A model generated the notes under the pieces. The model saw nothing but the letters and a program-made list of their open reading frames with translations. It had not been told where the DNA came from and did not search any database. A stretch of 64,000 nt of DNA, from the NCBI GenBank assembly GCA_018714695.1, contig DVNB01000083.1:1-64000 (forward strand), in the 5' to 3' direction. The position numbers were made by a program, and so were the translations under genes. Source of the DNA: Candidatus Ornithomonoglobus merdipullorum. Its GTDB lineage: Bacteria; Bacillota; Clostridia; UBA1381. Shown in pieces: positions 24,100-32,735 of the stretch. Every line of letters starts with the position of its first letter. Positions within the stretch are counted from its first letter, which is position 1.

Positions 24100-26877
24100 T
24101 TATACCACGATCTCCGTGCGGCTCCCGCCTGCACGGTCTTTTTTTACTCTTATCTGCTTATCTATACGTTCTTTCAGCTCCGCTACATGCGAGATTATAC
24201 CGACGGTCCTGTTCCCTTCGGCAAGCCCGGAGAGCGCGCTTATAGCGTGGTTCAGCGCCTCGTCATCGAGCGAGCCGAAACCCTCGTCAACAAACATCGC
24301 ATCAAGTCGGATGCCGCCCGAATATGACTGTATCTCGTCCGAGAGCCCGAGCGCGAGGGACAGCGACGCCATGAACGATTCGCCTCCCGAAAGCGTGTTG
24401 ACGCCGCGCACCGAACCGTTGTAATGATCCTTAACGTCCAGCTCAAGTCCGCTCTGCGAGCGTATGCTCCCGTTCTCTGTGCGTCTCCGAAGCTCGTACT
24501 GACCGTCGCTCATGATAAGTAACCTCTCATTTGCGCGGGCAAGTATCCTGTCAAAGTAGATCGTCTGCGCAAACGTCTCAAGTGAGATCTTGTCCTTGCC
24601 GGTGATCACGCCGTTGAACGTGTCGGAGAGCGACCGCACTGCCGAAAGCTCTTTTTCGGCTTTTTCAAGCCGCGGCAGCTCGCGTCCGATATGATCTTTT
24701 ATGGACGTATTCGTTTTTATCCTGAGCATCAGCGTGTCGCGTTTCTGCGTTATTCCTGAGAGTTTTTCTTCAAGCTCCGCCGATTCCAAGCTTAATTTGC
24801 CGGTATCTCCGGCATCGGCCGCGGCTATCTGCTTTTTCAGTGTTTCCGCCGCAGCGCGGCTCTTTTCTGTCTCGGCGCGGCAGGTCTCATATTCCTTTTT
24901 TGCCTTATCAGCCGCCGATACGCGTTCGTCTATCCTGCGTCTTAATTCGTCTATGTGCCTCTGCGCCGCGCTCCCGCTCTCAAATGTCAGAGACGCCAAT
25001 ATTTCCGAATGACGTTTCTTGAGCGCCGCATGCTCTGTTTCGGCAGCCGCAAGCTCCTTCTCTGCGGCGTGCTGCTCATCGGAAAGCACCTCAAGCTGCT
25101 TTTCACCGTCAGCTATTACCGCCTCAAGTTCATCATACCGTTTGCGACCGTCTTTTGCCTCTTTAAGACTTATTTTAAGCATGTCGACTTCCTTTGAAAG
25201 CTCGTTGGAAAGCTCCGCAGCAGCATCTTCCAACGATCCAACGGTTTGTGTGTCTCCGAACAGCTTTGACGCATGCGCAAGCACGCTGCGTTCAGCTTCG
25301 TTTGCCTTCGTTTCTGCCGCAGCTCGTCTTGTGGAAGCTGCACTGGCATCGTTTCTGAGCTTTTCGACATTCTCCTTGATGGCTTTAAACTCTTCTTCGG
25401 ATGGGGCGTTTTCGGCTTTTTTTGCAGGATGCGGATGCTCTGTCGATCCGCATACAGGGCACGGCTCATTGGGCTTGAGTTCACTGTTGGCAAGTATTCC
25501 TGCCATGTTGGCGATGAACAGAATGTCTGCTTCTTTGTATGCGTCATGTCCCAACTTCAATTTTTCGTTTGCCTTTACGAAAGCCTTGTCTGCCTTCTCA
25601 AACTCTTTTTTCAGCTTGCCAAGCTTTTTAAACTCATCCGAAACAGCTCTGCATTCTTCGAGATTCTTTTCTACGCGCTCTATATCCGCCTGAAGCTTTA
25701 TGCACCTTTCACCGCAGTTCTTTAAGCGTTCACGTTCCGTTCCGAGATCCTCAAGCTCCTTAGAGAGCTTTTCACGCTTCGTTTCCGTGTTTTTCATATC
25801 AGTCTCAAGACAGCCGATCTTTTCCGTAAGCGCGTCGGTGTCCTTTCTGACCTTATCGGCATCGTCATAGGCGGAAAGCTCGCGCTCTATCGCCGCCGCC
25901 TCCACAAGCAAAGAGTCATTTTCCTTCAACGCTTTTTCAGCAGTCTCAAAAGCCTCCTTGAACTCCGAAAGCTTAGGCTCCGCGTTTTTCAAAAACTCGT
26001 TTTCCCTGTCAAGCTCCTTTTGCGCCTGCGCTTTTGCTTCGGCTTTACCTAGCTCTGTATTTAACTCGTCAAGCCGTTTTCTTATTTCCGACATGCTTTC
26101 CGAGAGCGTCTTTGCTTCGGCTTCGTCCTCGGCTATGACGTGACCGATAAGCTCCGGTATCTCTTTAGCATCAGGGAAACCGCCCAAGGTTCTGATACGC
26201 TCTACATCTTCGCAATAACAGCTCTCTTCGGAGCATTCCGTTTCGGAGACCCTGCTGCTTATGCTCTTTGATATATCGTCAAACTCGTCCGTAAGCTGTT
26301 TCTTTTCAGCTTTGAGCCGTTCCTGCAGCTTTGCGTATATGCCAGTATTGAATATCCTGCTGAGTATCTTTCCGCGCTCTTTGGTCTTTGCGAGCAGCAG
26401 CTTCAGAAAATCGCCCTGCGCTATCATCGCGATCTGCGAGAACTGCTCCTTGTCAAGCCGTATCAGATCCGTAACGGCGCGAGTAACGTCTCGCTCGGAG
26501 CTGACCGTCTCGCCGTTCGGATAAGTCAGGACAGCGTCGCCCTTCTGCATCGTAACTCCGCCGCCGCGCAGCTTCGGACGCTCGTAGGACGGACTGCGCC
26601 GCACGTTATACACCTTGCCGCCTATACGGAAATCCATATCGACGTATGTCGCGGTCTCCGGCTCGGCATATTTGCTTCTGAGACTGTCCGCCGTTCTTGC
26701 GCTGCCGCTCGCCTCGCCGTAGAGCGCATAGGATATGGCGTCGAATATAGTGGTTTTTCCGGCGCCCGTGTCGCCGGTTATAAGGTACAGTCCGCTTTCT
26801 CCCAGCTTTGTGAAATCTATTTCCTCTTTGCCGGAATAAGGTCCGAACGCTGATATTGTAAGCTTCAACGGTCTCAT
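24100..26877 (-). CDS. sbcC: Exonuclease subunit SbcC
   Basis: A 925-residue SMC-like ATPase (Rad50 homolog) that with SbcD opens and trims DNA hairpins and protein-blocked ends. Walker A GDTGAGKTT (35-43) follows LKLTISAFGPYSGKEEIDF. Two long coiled-coil arms flank a zinc-hook CPVCGSTEHPHP near residue 475. The C-terminus holds the ABC signature NTLSGGESFMASLSLALGL and Walker B MFVDEGFGSLD. Length is within the Firmicutes range. Its ATG overlaps the sbcD stop by 4 bases. Confidence 0.95.
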   Translation of the reverse strand: MRPLKLTISAFGPYSGKEEIDFTKLGESGLYLITGDTGAGKTTIFDAISYALYGEASGSARTADSLRSKYAEPETATYVDMDFRIGGKVYNVRRSPSYERPKLRGGGVTMQKGDAVLTYPNGETVSSERDVTRAVTDLIRLDKEQFSQIAMIAQGDFLKLLLAKTKERGKILSRIFNTGIYAKLQERLKAEKKQLTDEFDDISKSISSRVSETECSEESCYCEDVERIRTLGGFPDAKEIPELIGHVIAEDEAEAKTLSESMSEIRKRLDELNTELGKAEAKAQAQKELDRENEFLKNAEPKLSEFKEAFETAEKALKENDSLLVEAAAIERELSAYDDADKVRKDTDALTEKIGCLETDMKNTETKREKLSKELEDLGTERERLKNCGERCIKLQADIERVEKNLEECRAVSDEFKKLGKLKKEFEKADKAFVKANEKLKLGHDAYKEADILFIANMAGILANSELKPNEPCPVCGSTEHPHPAKKAENAPSEEEFKAIKENVEKLRNDASAASTRRAAAETKANEAERSVLAHASKLFGDTQTVGSLEDAAAELSNELSKEVDMLKISLKEAKDGRKRYDELEAVIADGEKQLEVLSDEQHAAEKELAAAETEHAALKKRHSEILASLTFESGSAAQRHIDELRRRIDERVSAADKAKKEYETCRAETEKSRAAAETLKKQIAAADAGDTGKLSLESAELEEKLSGITQKRDTLMLRIKTNTSIKDHIGRELPRLEKAEKELSAVRSLSDTFNGVITGKDKISLETFAQTIYFDRILARANERLLIMSDGQYELRRRTENGSIRSQSGLELDVKDHYNGSVRGVNTLSGGESFMASLSLALGLSDEIQSYSGGIRLDAMFVDEGFGSLDDEALNHAISALSGLAEGNRTVGIISHVAELKERIDKQIRVKKDRAGGSRTEIVV

Positions 26878-28010
26878 TGCTCCGCCTCCTTTATCTCATC
26901 AAAAAGCCTTCTCACAAGCTCCGCCTGCTCCTCGGTCATCTCCGTGCCGTTCTGACTTCTGTAAAAATCTGCGGCAAGCTCCATCGGCGTTCTGCGCTCT
27001 GATGCGGACAGCTCGCTGAGCTCCGGTCGGGTGCGGGTCGAGGTGTTGTCATAGGCAAGCTGCATTATATTGGGGTATATAGCACGCAGCCGGTCCATAG
27101 CGCGGGGTATCTCCGTCTCGTCCGTCAGCACGGCTCTTATGTAATCGTGTCTGTTCTCTTCGGTATATGACTTTCTGTCCGCCAGTTCGTCATACGTTCC
27201 GCGTATCTCGCGCAGATCGTGAAGCGGCTTGAGCGGACATTTCGTTATTTCGATATCACCCTTCCTTTTTATATCCACTATAGTCACCGACTTTTCATCA
27301 TTCGCCTCAGAGAACGAATATTTTAGCGGCGTTCCGCAGTAGCGTATGCGTCCGCCCTCCATACTCTGGGGTCGGTGGATATGTCCGAGAGCTGTATAGT
27401 CGAATTTATCGTACAGCGCCGCATCCACGTTTTCAAGCCCGCCGACTGACAGCTCCTCAGACTCGGATGTGACAGCCCCGGTCACAAACTGGTGAGAAAC
27501 GATAACGTTTCGTTCAGCCGGATACGTCTCTATCGCGCCTATAGCGGCAGCGAGCGCGTCATTGTGTGTCTCTATCTCCGCATCCGGGAAAAACCGGCGC
27601 ACGTTTGCCGGCTTTAGGAAGGGGAGAAGGTATATGTATATGGCTCCGTATTCGTCGTTTAATACGACCGGCTCGACGGATCCGGAATATACGGGTGAGA
27701 AATATATCCCGCCGCGTCTCATGACCGAGGAGCCGAACGCGACACGCTCTGCGGAGTCGTGGTTGCCGCTTATGATAAGCGCGGTCACTCCGGAATCCGA
27801 GAGCGAGGTGATGAATTTATCAAAAAGCTTTACAGCCTCCGCAGGCGGGATCGGCTTATCGTAAACATCGCCCGCGATAATTACCGCGCTTATATCCTCT
27901 TTTGCCGCAATATCAAGTATCTGATCAAGAATATGCTCCTGATCCTCAAGCAATGAAAACTCGTTGAGCCTTTTGCCGAGGTGCAGGTCTGAAATATGCA
28001 TAAATTTCAT
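26874..28010 (-). CDS. sbcD: Exonuclease subunit SbcD
   Basis: A 378-residue Mre11-like metallophosphoesterase nuclease. Motifs in order: FMHISDLHLGKR (D-x-H), AGDVYDK, SGNHDSAER, SHQF and ALGHIHRPQ, giving the dinuclear Mn site, then the capping domain. ATG 28010 gives the standard MKFMHISDLHLG start and is correctly spaced from AAGGAT; the upstream in-frame ATG 28022 sits immediately on the ribosome site. First gene of sbcDC. Confidence 0.95.
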   Translation of the reverse strand: MKFMHISDLHLGKRLNEFSLLEDQEHILDQILDIAAKEDISAVIIAGDVYDKPIPPAEAVKLFDKFITSLSDSGVTALIISGNHDSAERVAFGSSVMRRGGIYFSPVYSGSVEPVVLNDEYGAIYIYLLPFLKPANVRRFFPDAEIETHNDALAAAIGAIETYPAERNVIVSHQFVTGAVTSESEELSVGGLENVDAALYDKFDYTALGHIHRPQSMEGGRIRYCGTPLKYSFSEANDEKSVTIVDIKRKGDIEITKCPLKPLHDLREIRGTYDELADRKSYTEENRHDYIRAVLTDETEIPRAMDRLRAIYPNIMQLAYDNTSTRTRPELSELSASERRTPMELAADFYRSQNGTEMTEEQAELVRRLFDEIKEAEQ

Positions 28011-28120
28011 ACCGCAATACATCCTTTCGATTAATTTGGTAATATTGTATCATACTTTTGTGAAAAAATCTATAGCAAACGACAATATTTGCAGCCGTAT
28101 TATATTTTTTGAAAATGCTA

Positions 28121-28149
28121 TTGAAAAAAGACTCGGTTTGTGATAAGAT
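28121..28149 (+). promoter_or_regulatory. Promoter of uxuA
   Basis: TTGAAA (28121-28126), 17 bp, TAAGAT (28144-28149). The leader is about 65 nt and ends in AAGGAGG. Confidence 0.7.
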
Positions 28150-28219
28150 ATTACATATATTGATCAGAGAGGGGAAAATATATCGGTGCGTGTACGCGCC
28201 GTTTTAAGGAGGAACAGCT

Positions 28220-29284
28220 ATGCAAATGACATTTCGCTGGTACGGCGAAGGCAACGACAGCGTAACGCTCGATCAGATCCGCCAGATCCCGGGCGTTGAG
28301 GGCATCGTGTGGGCGCTGCACGGCAAGCAGCCGGGCGAGGTTTGGGAAAAGGAGGAGATCGCCGAGGTCAAAAAGCAGCTTGACCGCTATGGCTTTAATA
28401 TGGATGTCGTGGAGTCGGTGAACGTGCACGACGACATAAAGATCGGGCTGCCGACGCGCGATAAGTACATCGAAAATTACTGCAAAACGCTCAGAAATCT
28501 GAAGGAATTCGGAGTAAAGGTGGTATGCTACAACTTTATGCCGGTATTCGACTGGACGAGGACAGATCTTTTTCATCCGGTGGGCGACGGCTCGACCGCG
28601 CTTTTTTACGAGAAGGACAAGATAGTTGATGATCCGGAGGAGATGGCAAAATACATACTTGAAAAGAGCGGGGATTACACAATGCCCGGCTGGGAGCCTG
28701 AGCGTATGGCAAAGCTCAGGGAGCTTTTTGAGGCGTACAAGCCGGTCACGAAGGAAAAGCTCTGGGAAAATCTGAAGTATTTCCTTGAGGCAATAATGCC
28801 GACATGTCACGAGTGCGATATAAAGATGGCGATACATCCCGACGATCCGCCGTGGGATATATTCGGGCTTCCGCGCCTTTTGGTAAATGAGGAGTCGATC
28901 GGCAGATTCGTATCGATGGTGGACGACCCATACAACGCGCTTACACTCTGTTCCGGCTCTCTCGGTGCAAACCCGGATAACAATGTCGCTGAGATAGTTA
29001 GAAAGTACTGCGACAGGATAGCGTTCGCGCATGTGCGCAACGTAAAGCATTTTGAAAACGGTGATTTCAGCGAGGCATCGCACCGCGACTGCGACGGTGA
29101 CACGGGGATACTGGAGATAATGAAGGCGTATCACGACTGCGGCTTTGGCGGATACATGCGTCCCGATCACGGCAGACATATCTGGGGCGAGAAGTGCAGA
29201 CCCGGCTACGGGCTTTATGACCGCGCATTGGGCATTATGTATCTTTTGGGCATCTGGGACACTCTCGAAAAATACGATATATAA
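28220..29284 (+). CDS. uxuA: Mannonate dehydratase
   Basis: A 354-residue TIM-barrel enzyme that dehydrates D-mannonate to 2-keto-3-deoxygluconate in glucuronate catabolism. Recognisable from the N-terminus (FRWYGEGNDSVTLDQIRQIPG), KVVCYNFMPVFDWTRTDL, IHPDDPPWDIFGLPR, the LCSGSLGANPDN segment and the C-terminal YMRPDHGRHIWGE with metal ligands. It stands alone with its own promoter and terminator; uxaC, uxuB and a transporter are not adjacent, so the rest of the uronate pathway must be elsewhere. Confidence 0.96.
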   Translation: MQMTFRWYGEGNDSVTLDQIRQIPGVEGIVWALHGKQPGEVWEKEEIAEVKKQLDRYGFNMDVVESVNVHDDIKIGLPTRDKYIENYCKTLRNLKEFGVKVVCYNFMPVFDWTRTDLFHPVGDGSTALFYEKDKIVDDPEEMAKYILEKSGDYTMPGWEPERMAKLRELFEAYKPVTKEKLWENLKYFLEAIMPTCHECDIKMAIHPDDPPWDIFGLPRLLVNEESIGRFVSMVDDPYNALTLCSGSLGANPDNNVAEIVRKYCDRIAFAHVRNVKHFENGDFSEASHRDCDGDTGILEIMKAYHDCGFGGYMRPDHGRHIWGEKCRPGYGLYDRALGIMYLLGIWDTLEKYDI

Positions 29285-29318
29285 AGACCGCGTGTCTGTA
29301 ATAAAGTCTGCAAGCTTG

Positions 29319-29362
29319 AAGCCTTCTGTGTCAGAATATGATCAAACACAGGAGGCTTTTTT
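29319..29362 (+). terminator. Terminator of uxuA
   Basis: AAGCCTTCTGTG pairs with CACAGGAGGCTT (one mismatch), followed by TTTTTT. Confidence 0.85.
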
Positions 29363-29407
29363 ATTCTGTTAATACATAATGTAATAAAAAATGATACGGA
29401 GAGGGCT

Positions 29408-30679
29408 ATGACGCAGGAAGAATTGATAAACGTTTTAATAGTATTTTCGCATACCTTTCTTGGGGCGTATGTAATGATGTTTACAGAGTTCCGTGAACCC
29501 CGGCGTGTATGGAGACTGCGTTGGGCTGTGACGGCAGAGCTTGATATAGCGGCGAATGGATTGCTGTGTGCTGTCATAGGCAGGGATATATGGATGTACT
29601 GCGCGGTATTCACGCTGACCATACCAATCATTATTATTACTGTTTTCTGTTCTCTGCATAAAGGTCTGCGTGTAGTATTCAGTGTATGTACTTGTCTTTG
29701 GGTAGGATGTGTGGCGTTTTCGTGTTCGGAGACAGCATATTGGCTTTCAGGAGGCAATTTATGGATCAGGCTTGCGGTTCACGTAGCGGCATATGTGGCA
29801 CTGTATTTTGTCCTGTGCCGTTTCCGTCCGTATTATAAAAGGATGGTGCGCCTGCTTGATCACGGATGGAGCGTTCTGTGTATGATCCCGACTGTTACCT
29901 TTTTAGTTGCCTTGTATATAATAAATTTCCTGTTGACAGAAAAAACGATGATATCAGTCATTGCGATATGTGGCATAACGATCATCTGTACCTGTGCATA
30001 TAGTCTTATCTATTTGTTTTTTGTCAAGGTGTTGGATGACTATGAGCTGAAAACCAGCAGTGATCTTGCCGAAGTAAGACGTTTTGCGCTTGAGCGCCAG
30101 CTTGAAGAAACCAGAGAGGCTGAGAATCTGATGCGTGTACAGCGCCGTGATATGAGCTGTCGCTGGATGATGCTTTCGAGTTTTGTGGAAAAAAATGATA
30201 CTAGTGCGATAGCAGAGCTTATCGGCGGGGCACAAAAGAAGCTTGATGAATCCGTATCGGTGGTTTGGTGTAAAAATCAGATGCTGAATGCAACTGTAGC
30301 TGCTTATTTTACAAAGGCAAAACGTGAGGGAATAACCGTTGAAGCAAAATTAGATATTCCTGACGATATACCGGTAGATGCGGCAGAATTATCGATGGTG
30401 TTTGCGAACGCCCTTGAAAATGCAATTAATGCCTGTACACTGCTGCCGCCGGGAAAGCGTAAGATCATATGTAAATGTGTAGAATATCCTAGGTTTATGC
30501 TGAAGGTGGAGAACACTTACAACGGTAAAGTGAGGTTTGGCAGTGACGGGCTGCCGCTGTCTTCGGAAGACGGGCATGGCATCGGAACACGTTCAATAGC
30601 GGCGTTTTGTAAAAAATACGATGCCTCATGGAGCTATGATGCTTCGGACGGGTGGTTTACATTGAGAATAGCGTTTTAA
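29408..30679 (+). CDS. GHKL sensor kinase paralog 1: ATPase intact, phosphoacceptor His lost
   Basis: A 423-residue membrane sensor of the AgrC/GHKL type. Six to seven TM helices fill residues 1-215; a coiled-coil dimerisation segment follows, then the CA domain. N-box NALENAINAC and G-box GHGIGTRSI are good, so ATP binding looks possible. The H-box, normally QRHDMRHQ, reads QRRDMSCR: residue 247 is Arg, and the second His is Cys. It therefore cannot autophosphorylate in the standard way. The next gene is a clear tandem paralog (shared TEFREPxRxWR and GLRVVF-x-CTCLWxGC blocks). GAGAGG precedes ATG 29408. Confidence 0.8.
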   Translation: MTQEELINVLIVFSHTFLGAYVMMFTEFREPRRVWRLRWAVTAELDIAANGLLCAVIGRDIWMYCAVFTLTIPIIIITVFCSLHKGLRVVFSVCTCLWVGCVAFSCSETAYWLSGGNLWIRLAVHVAAYVALYFVLCRFRPYYKRMVRLLDHGWSVLCMIPTVTFLVALYIINFLLTEKTMISVIAICGITIICTCAYSLIYLFFVKVLDDYELKTSSDLAEVRRFALERQLEETREAENLMRVQRRDMSCRWMMLSSFVEKNDTSAIAELIGGAQKKLDESVSVVWCKNQMLNATVAAYFTKAKREGITVEAKLDIPDDIPVDAAELSMVFANALENAINACTLLPPGKRKIICKCVEYPRFMLKVENTYNGKVRFGSDGLPLSSEDGHGIGTRSIAAFCKKYDASWSYDASDGWFTLRIAF

Positions 30680-30762
30680 CTTATATTTTGGCTGCTCCAT
30701 CATGGTCCGTTCGGTCTGACATCAGATGTACGGATATAAAAAGTGGATTTGAGGGAATTTAT

Positions 30763-31629
30763 ATGGTATACAATAATTATATGAATGCGCTGATGGTGCT
30801 TTTAACGCAGATGTTTCTCGGCAGTTATGTCTTGATGCTGACGGAGTTTAGGGAACCTGTGCGTATATGGAGATCTATTTGGACAGCTGTCATCGTTTCG
30901 GTGGTGTGCATAAATATTCTATTGATATTGTTTTTTGATTTTTTGGATATTTATAAACGAGTTGGGATATTGACGGTCACGCTTCCGTATGTTTTGATGA
31001 CCTTGCTGTGTTCACGCTATAAGGGGCTTCGGGTCGTATTTAATATATGCACATGCCTTTGGATCGGATGCATAGGGAATGCCAACGGTATAGCGGCTCA
31101 TGCACTGATGCCGGAAAATGTTTGGATAAATGTAGCAGCACGCAGTGCTTCATATTTTGTGCTGTATTTTGTGGTAAGATTTTTTAAACCGTATTACAGT
31201 CAAATGCTTCAGCTTTTGGATAAAGGGTGGGGCACATTATGCCTGATCCCTTTTACTACTTTTATATTGACTCTTTGCATGATAAATAATCTTCTTCAGG
31301 AGGAGCCTCTGGCTGCGTCTGTAATTATTTATGGGATCATGATATTATGCACATGCTCATACATTCTCATATATCTGTTCTTTATGAGGGTATTGCAGGA
31401 ATATGAGCTTAAAAACAGCCGTGAACTGATCAACGTTCAAATAGCAGCGCTTGAACGTCAGTCGGAATCAAATCGGGAGATCAATGAGAAAATGCGTATA
31501 CAGCGTCATGATATGCGCCATCAATGGATAACTGTATCAGCTTTGATAGAGAATGGCGACAAGCGGGCTGTATTGGAATTCATCGATACTGTGCAGAGAC
31601 AGCTCAATGGCATTGATCAGGAGCAATAA
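30763..31629 (+). CDS. GHKL sensor kinase paralog 2: H-box intact, ATPase domain missing
   Basis: A 288-residue paralog of the preceding kinase with the same membrane domain. Its H-box is canonical (IQRHDMRHQWITVSALI, His249), but the protein stops 39 residues later at a TAA, before any N- or G-box. No GHKL remnant is visible in other frames downstream. Start is ATG 30763 behind GAGGGA; the frame is open 37 codons further upstream, overlapping paralog 1, without a ribosome site. It is either a truncated relic or, with paralog 1, half of a split kinase. A response regulator is encoded next door on the other strand. Confidence 0.75.
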   Translation: MVYNNYMNALMVLLTQMFLGSYVLMLTEFREPVRIWRSIWTAVIVSVVCINILLILFFDFLDIYKRVGILTVTLPYVLMTLLCSRYKGLRVVFNICTCLWIGCIGNANGIAAHALMPENVWINVAARSASYFVLYFVVRFFKPYYSQMLQLLDKGWGTLCLIPFTTFILTLCMINNLLQEEPLAASVIIYGIMILCTCSYILIYLFFMRVLQEYELKNSRELINVQIAALERQSESNREINEKMRIQRHDMRHQWITVSALIENGDKRAVLEFIDTVQRQLNGIDQEQ

Positions 31630-31675
31630 ATAGGCTGCCTTTCTGGTATTTAGGGTTAGTAAGAGCTTTTAAACC

Positions 31676-31729
31676 ACGGACAGGATCCATCCGTTTGCAG
31701 TATAATATTTTCGGATGAGTTCTGTCCGT
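31676..31729. terminator. Large hairpin between kinase 2 and the response regulator
   Basis: ACGGACAG (31676-31683) pairs with CTGTCCGT (31722-31729), with an inner CATCCG/CGGATG stem. It lies between convergent genes and probably terminates one or both; a long T-run is lacking. Confidence 0.5.
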
Positions 31730-31781
31730 TCCGTATCTAAAATTATGCGGCTGAATTAGTTTCATAACGCGAAAATTTCAT

Positions 31782-32507
31782 CTATTCTTCCATCCAATAA
31801 TCCATCCATTTGTTCAGAATATCATTTCGTGCGCCTTTTGGTATTGCCAATGATTTTTCATTGGTCAATATCAGCTCTTTTTTGCCTACCTTTTTTATAT
31901 AATGGAGATTGATCAGGAAGCTTGAGCCGAGCATAATGAAATTGTCTCTTTCAAGCAATTCACCGACCGCTTTTTGAAATGATATCCTAAGTTTCTGGCT
32001 GTCAACAACGGTTTCGTTTATCAGATTGTACCGTACAGACCGCTCGTAAAGCTCAGCGTAAAGGATATCGGATATGTTTATGACAACTGTGCCGTCGGAT
32101 GTATTTACGGTTATCGAATGTGCTTTAAGCCGCGCGGTAAGTATCTCCGCCTGTTTTATAGCCGAAAACAATTTTTCTTTTTCGACAGGCTTTACAAGAT
32201 AATGAAGAGCATGTACACTGTAGGATTCAACAGCGTAGTCTTTTGAGCTTGTAAGGTAGATAATGGGCGCGCAAACGTCCATGCCGCGAAGCTGCAGTCC
32301 AAGCTCTATTCCGGAAAGCTCAGGCATGATCACATCAAGTATGTAAAGATCGAATAGTTCTTTTCCGCTCCATTCGACACGGTCAAGCAGCATTTGGCTG
32401 TTTGTAAACACAGTTAAATTTACGTCAGTTTTGAAATACTCCAAAATATATTCCTTGATTTTGTCAATTTGATCGACGTCATCATCACATAAAGCAATTT
32501 TCAGCAT
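31782..32507 (-). CDS. LytTR-family response regulator (AgrA/VirR type)
   Basis: A 241-residue regulator with an N-terminal receiver domain (IALCDDDVDQ acidic pocket, Asp58 in LYILDVIMPELSG, conserved Lys in LVKPVEKEKLF). A LytTR DNA-binding domain follows (about 135-235; HSITVNTSDGTVVINISDILYAE, FQKAVGELLERDNF, SFLINLHYIKKV). Start ATG 32507 follows AGGAGATG. LytTR proteins bind paired about 9-bp direct repeats spaced about 21 bp; such a pair lies at 32586-32615, upstream of the divergent surface protein. It is presumably the partner of the two GHKL kinases. Confidence 0.9.
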   Translation of the reverse strand: MLKIALCDDDVDQIDKIKEYILEYFKTDVNLTVFTNSQMLLDRVEWSGKELFDLYILDVIMPELSGIELGLQLRGMDVCAPIIYLTSSKDYAVESYSVHALHYLVKPVEKEKLFSAIKQAEILTARLKAHSITVNTSDGTVVINISDILYAELYERSVRYNLINETVVDSQKLRISFQKAVGELLERDNFIMLGSSFLINLHYIKKVGKKELILTNEKSLAIPKGARNDILNKWMDYWMEE

Positions 32508-32538
32508 AGCATCATCTCCTGTATAATAATCAATCTTA

Positions 32539-32567
32539 ATTATATCAGAAAAGTATGAAATAATCAA
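32539..32567 (-). promoter_or_regulatory. Promoter of the LytTR regulator
   Basis: Minus-strand TTGATT (32567-32562) and TATAAT (32544-32539), 17 bp apart. Confidence 0.7.
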
Positions 32568-32585
32568 CTTTAATATTTTTATAAA

Positions 32586-32615
32586 TCGTCACAAAAAGAA
32601 CCTGAATTGTCACAA
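32586..32615. promoter_or_regulatory. Putative LytTR direct-repeat binding site
   Basis: TCGTCACAA (32586-32594) and TTGTCACAA (32607-32615) match at 8 of 9 positions and are offset by exactly 21 bp, two helical turns. That is the geometry bound by LytTR dimers. The pair ends 4 bp before the weak -35 of the divergent surface-protein promoter, an activator position. Confidence 0.55.
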
Positions 32616-32619
32616 TATC

Positions 32620-32648
32620 TTATAAAATGAGAATTTTTATGTTACAAT
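32620..32648 (+). promoter_or_regulatory. Activator-dependent promoter of the surface protein
   Basis: A good -10, TACAAT (32643-32648), has only TTATAA as -35 at 17 bp spacing. A weak -35 next to the direct repeat fits positive control by the LytTR regulator. Confidence 0.5.
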
Positions 32649-32735
32649 AGAATAAAGATATTTTTAATATAGACATATTTCCAACCGCGGATGGATCGAC
32701 ACCGTGTATCGGATAAAAGAGGAGATGAAAAGCGT

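Noticed and set aside
28151-29179. 342-codon open frame on the minus strand opposite uxuA
   Set aside because: Antisense shadow of a clear enzyme gene; no ribosome site, no recognisable domain.
29408-32507. Standard Agr quorum-sensing locus
   Set aside because: AgrC- and AgrA-type proteins are present, but neither AgrB peptidase nor an AgrD-like Cys-containing peptide can be found.
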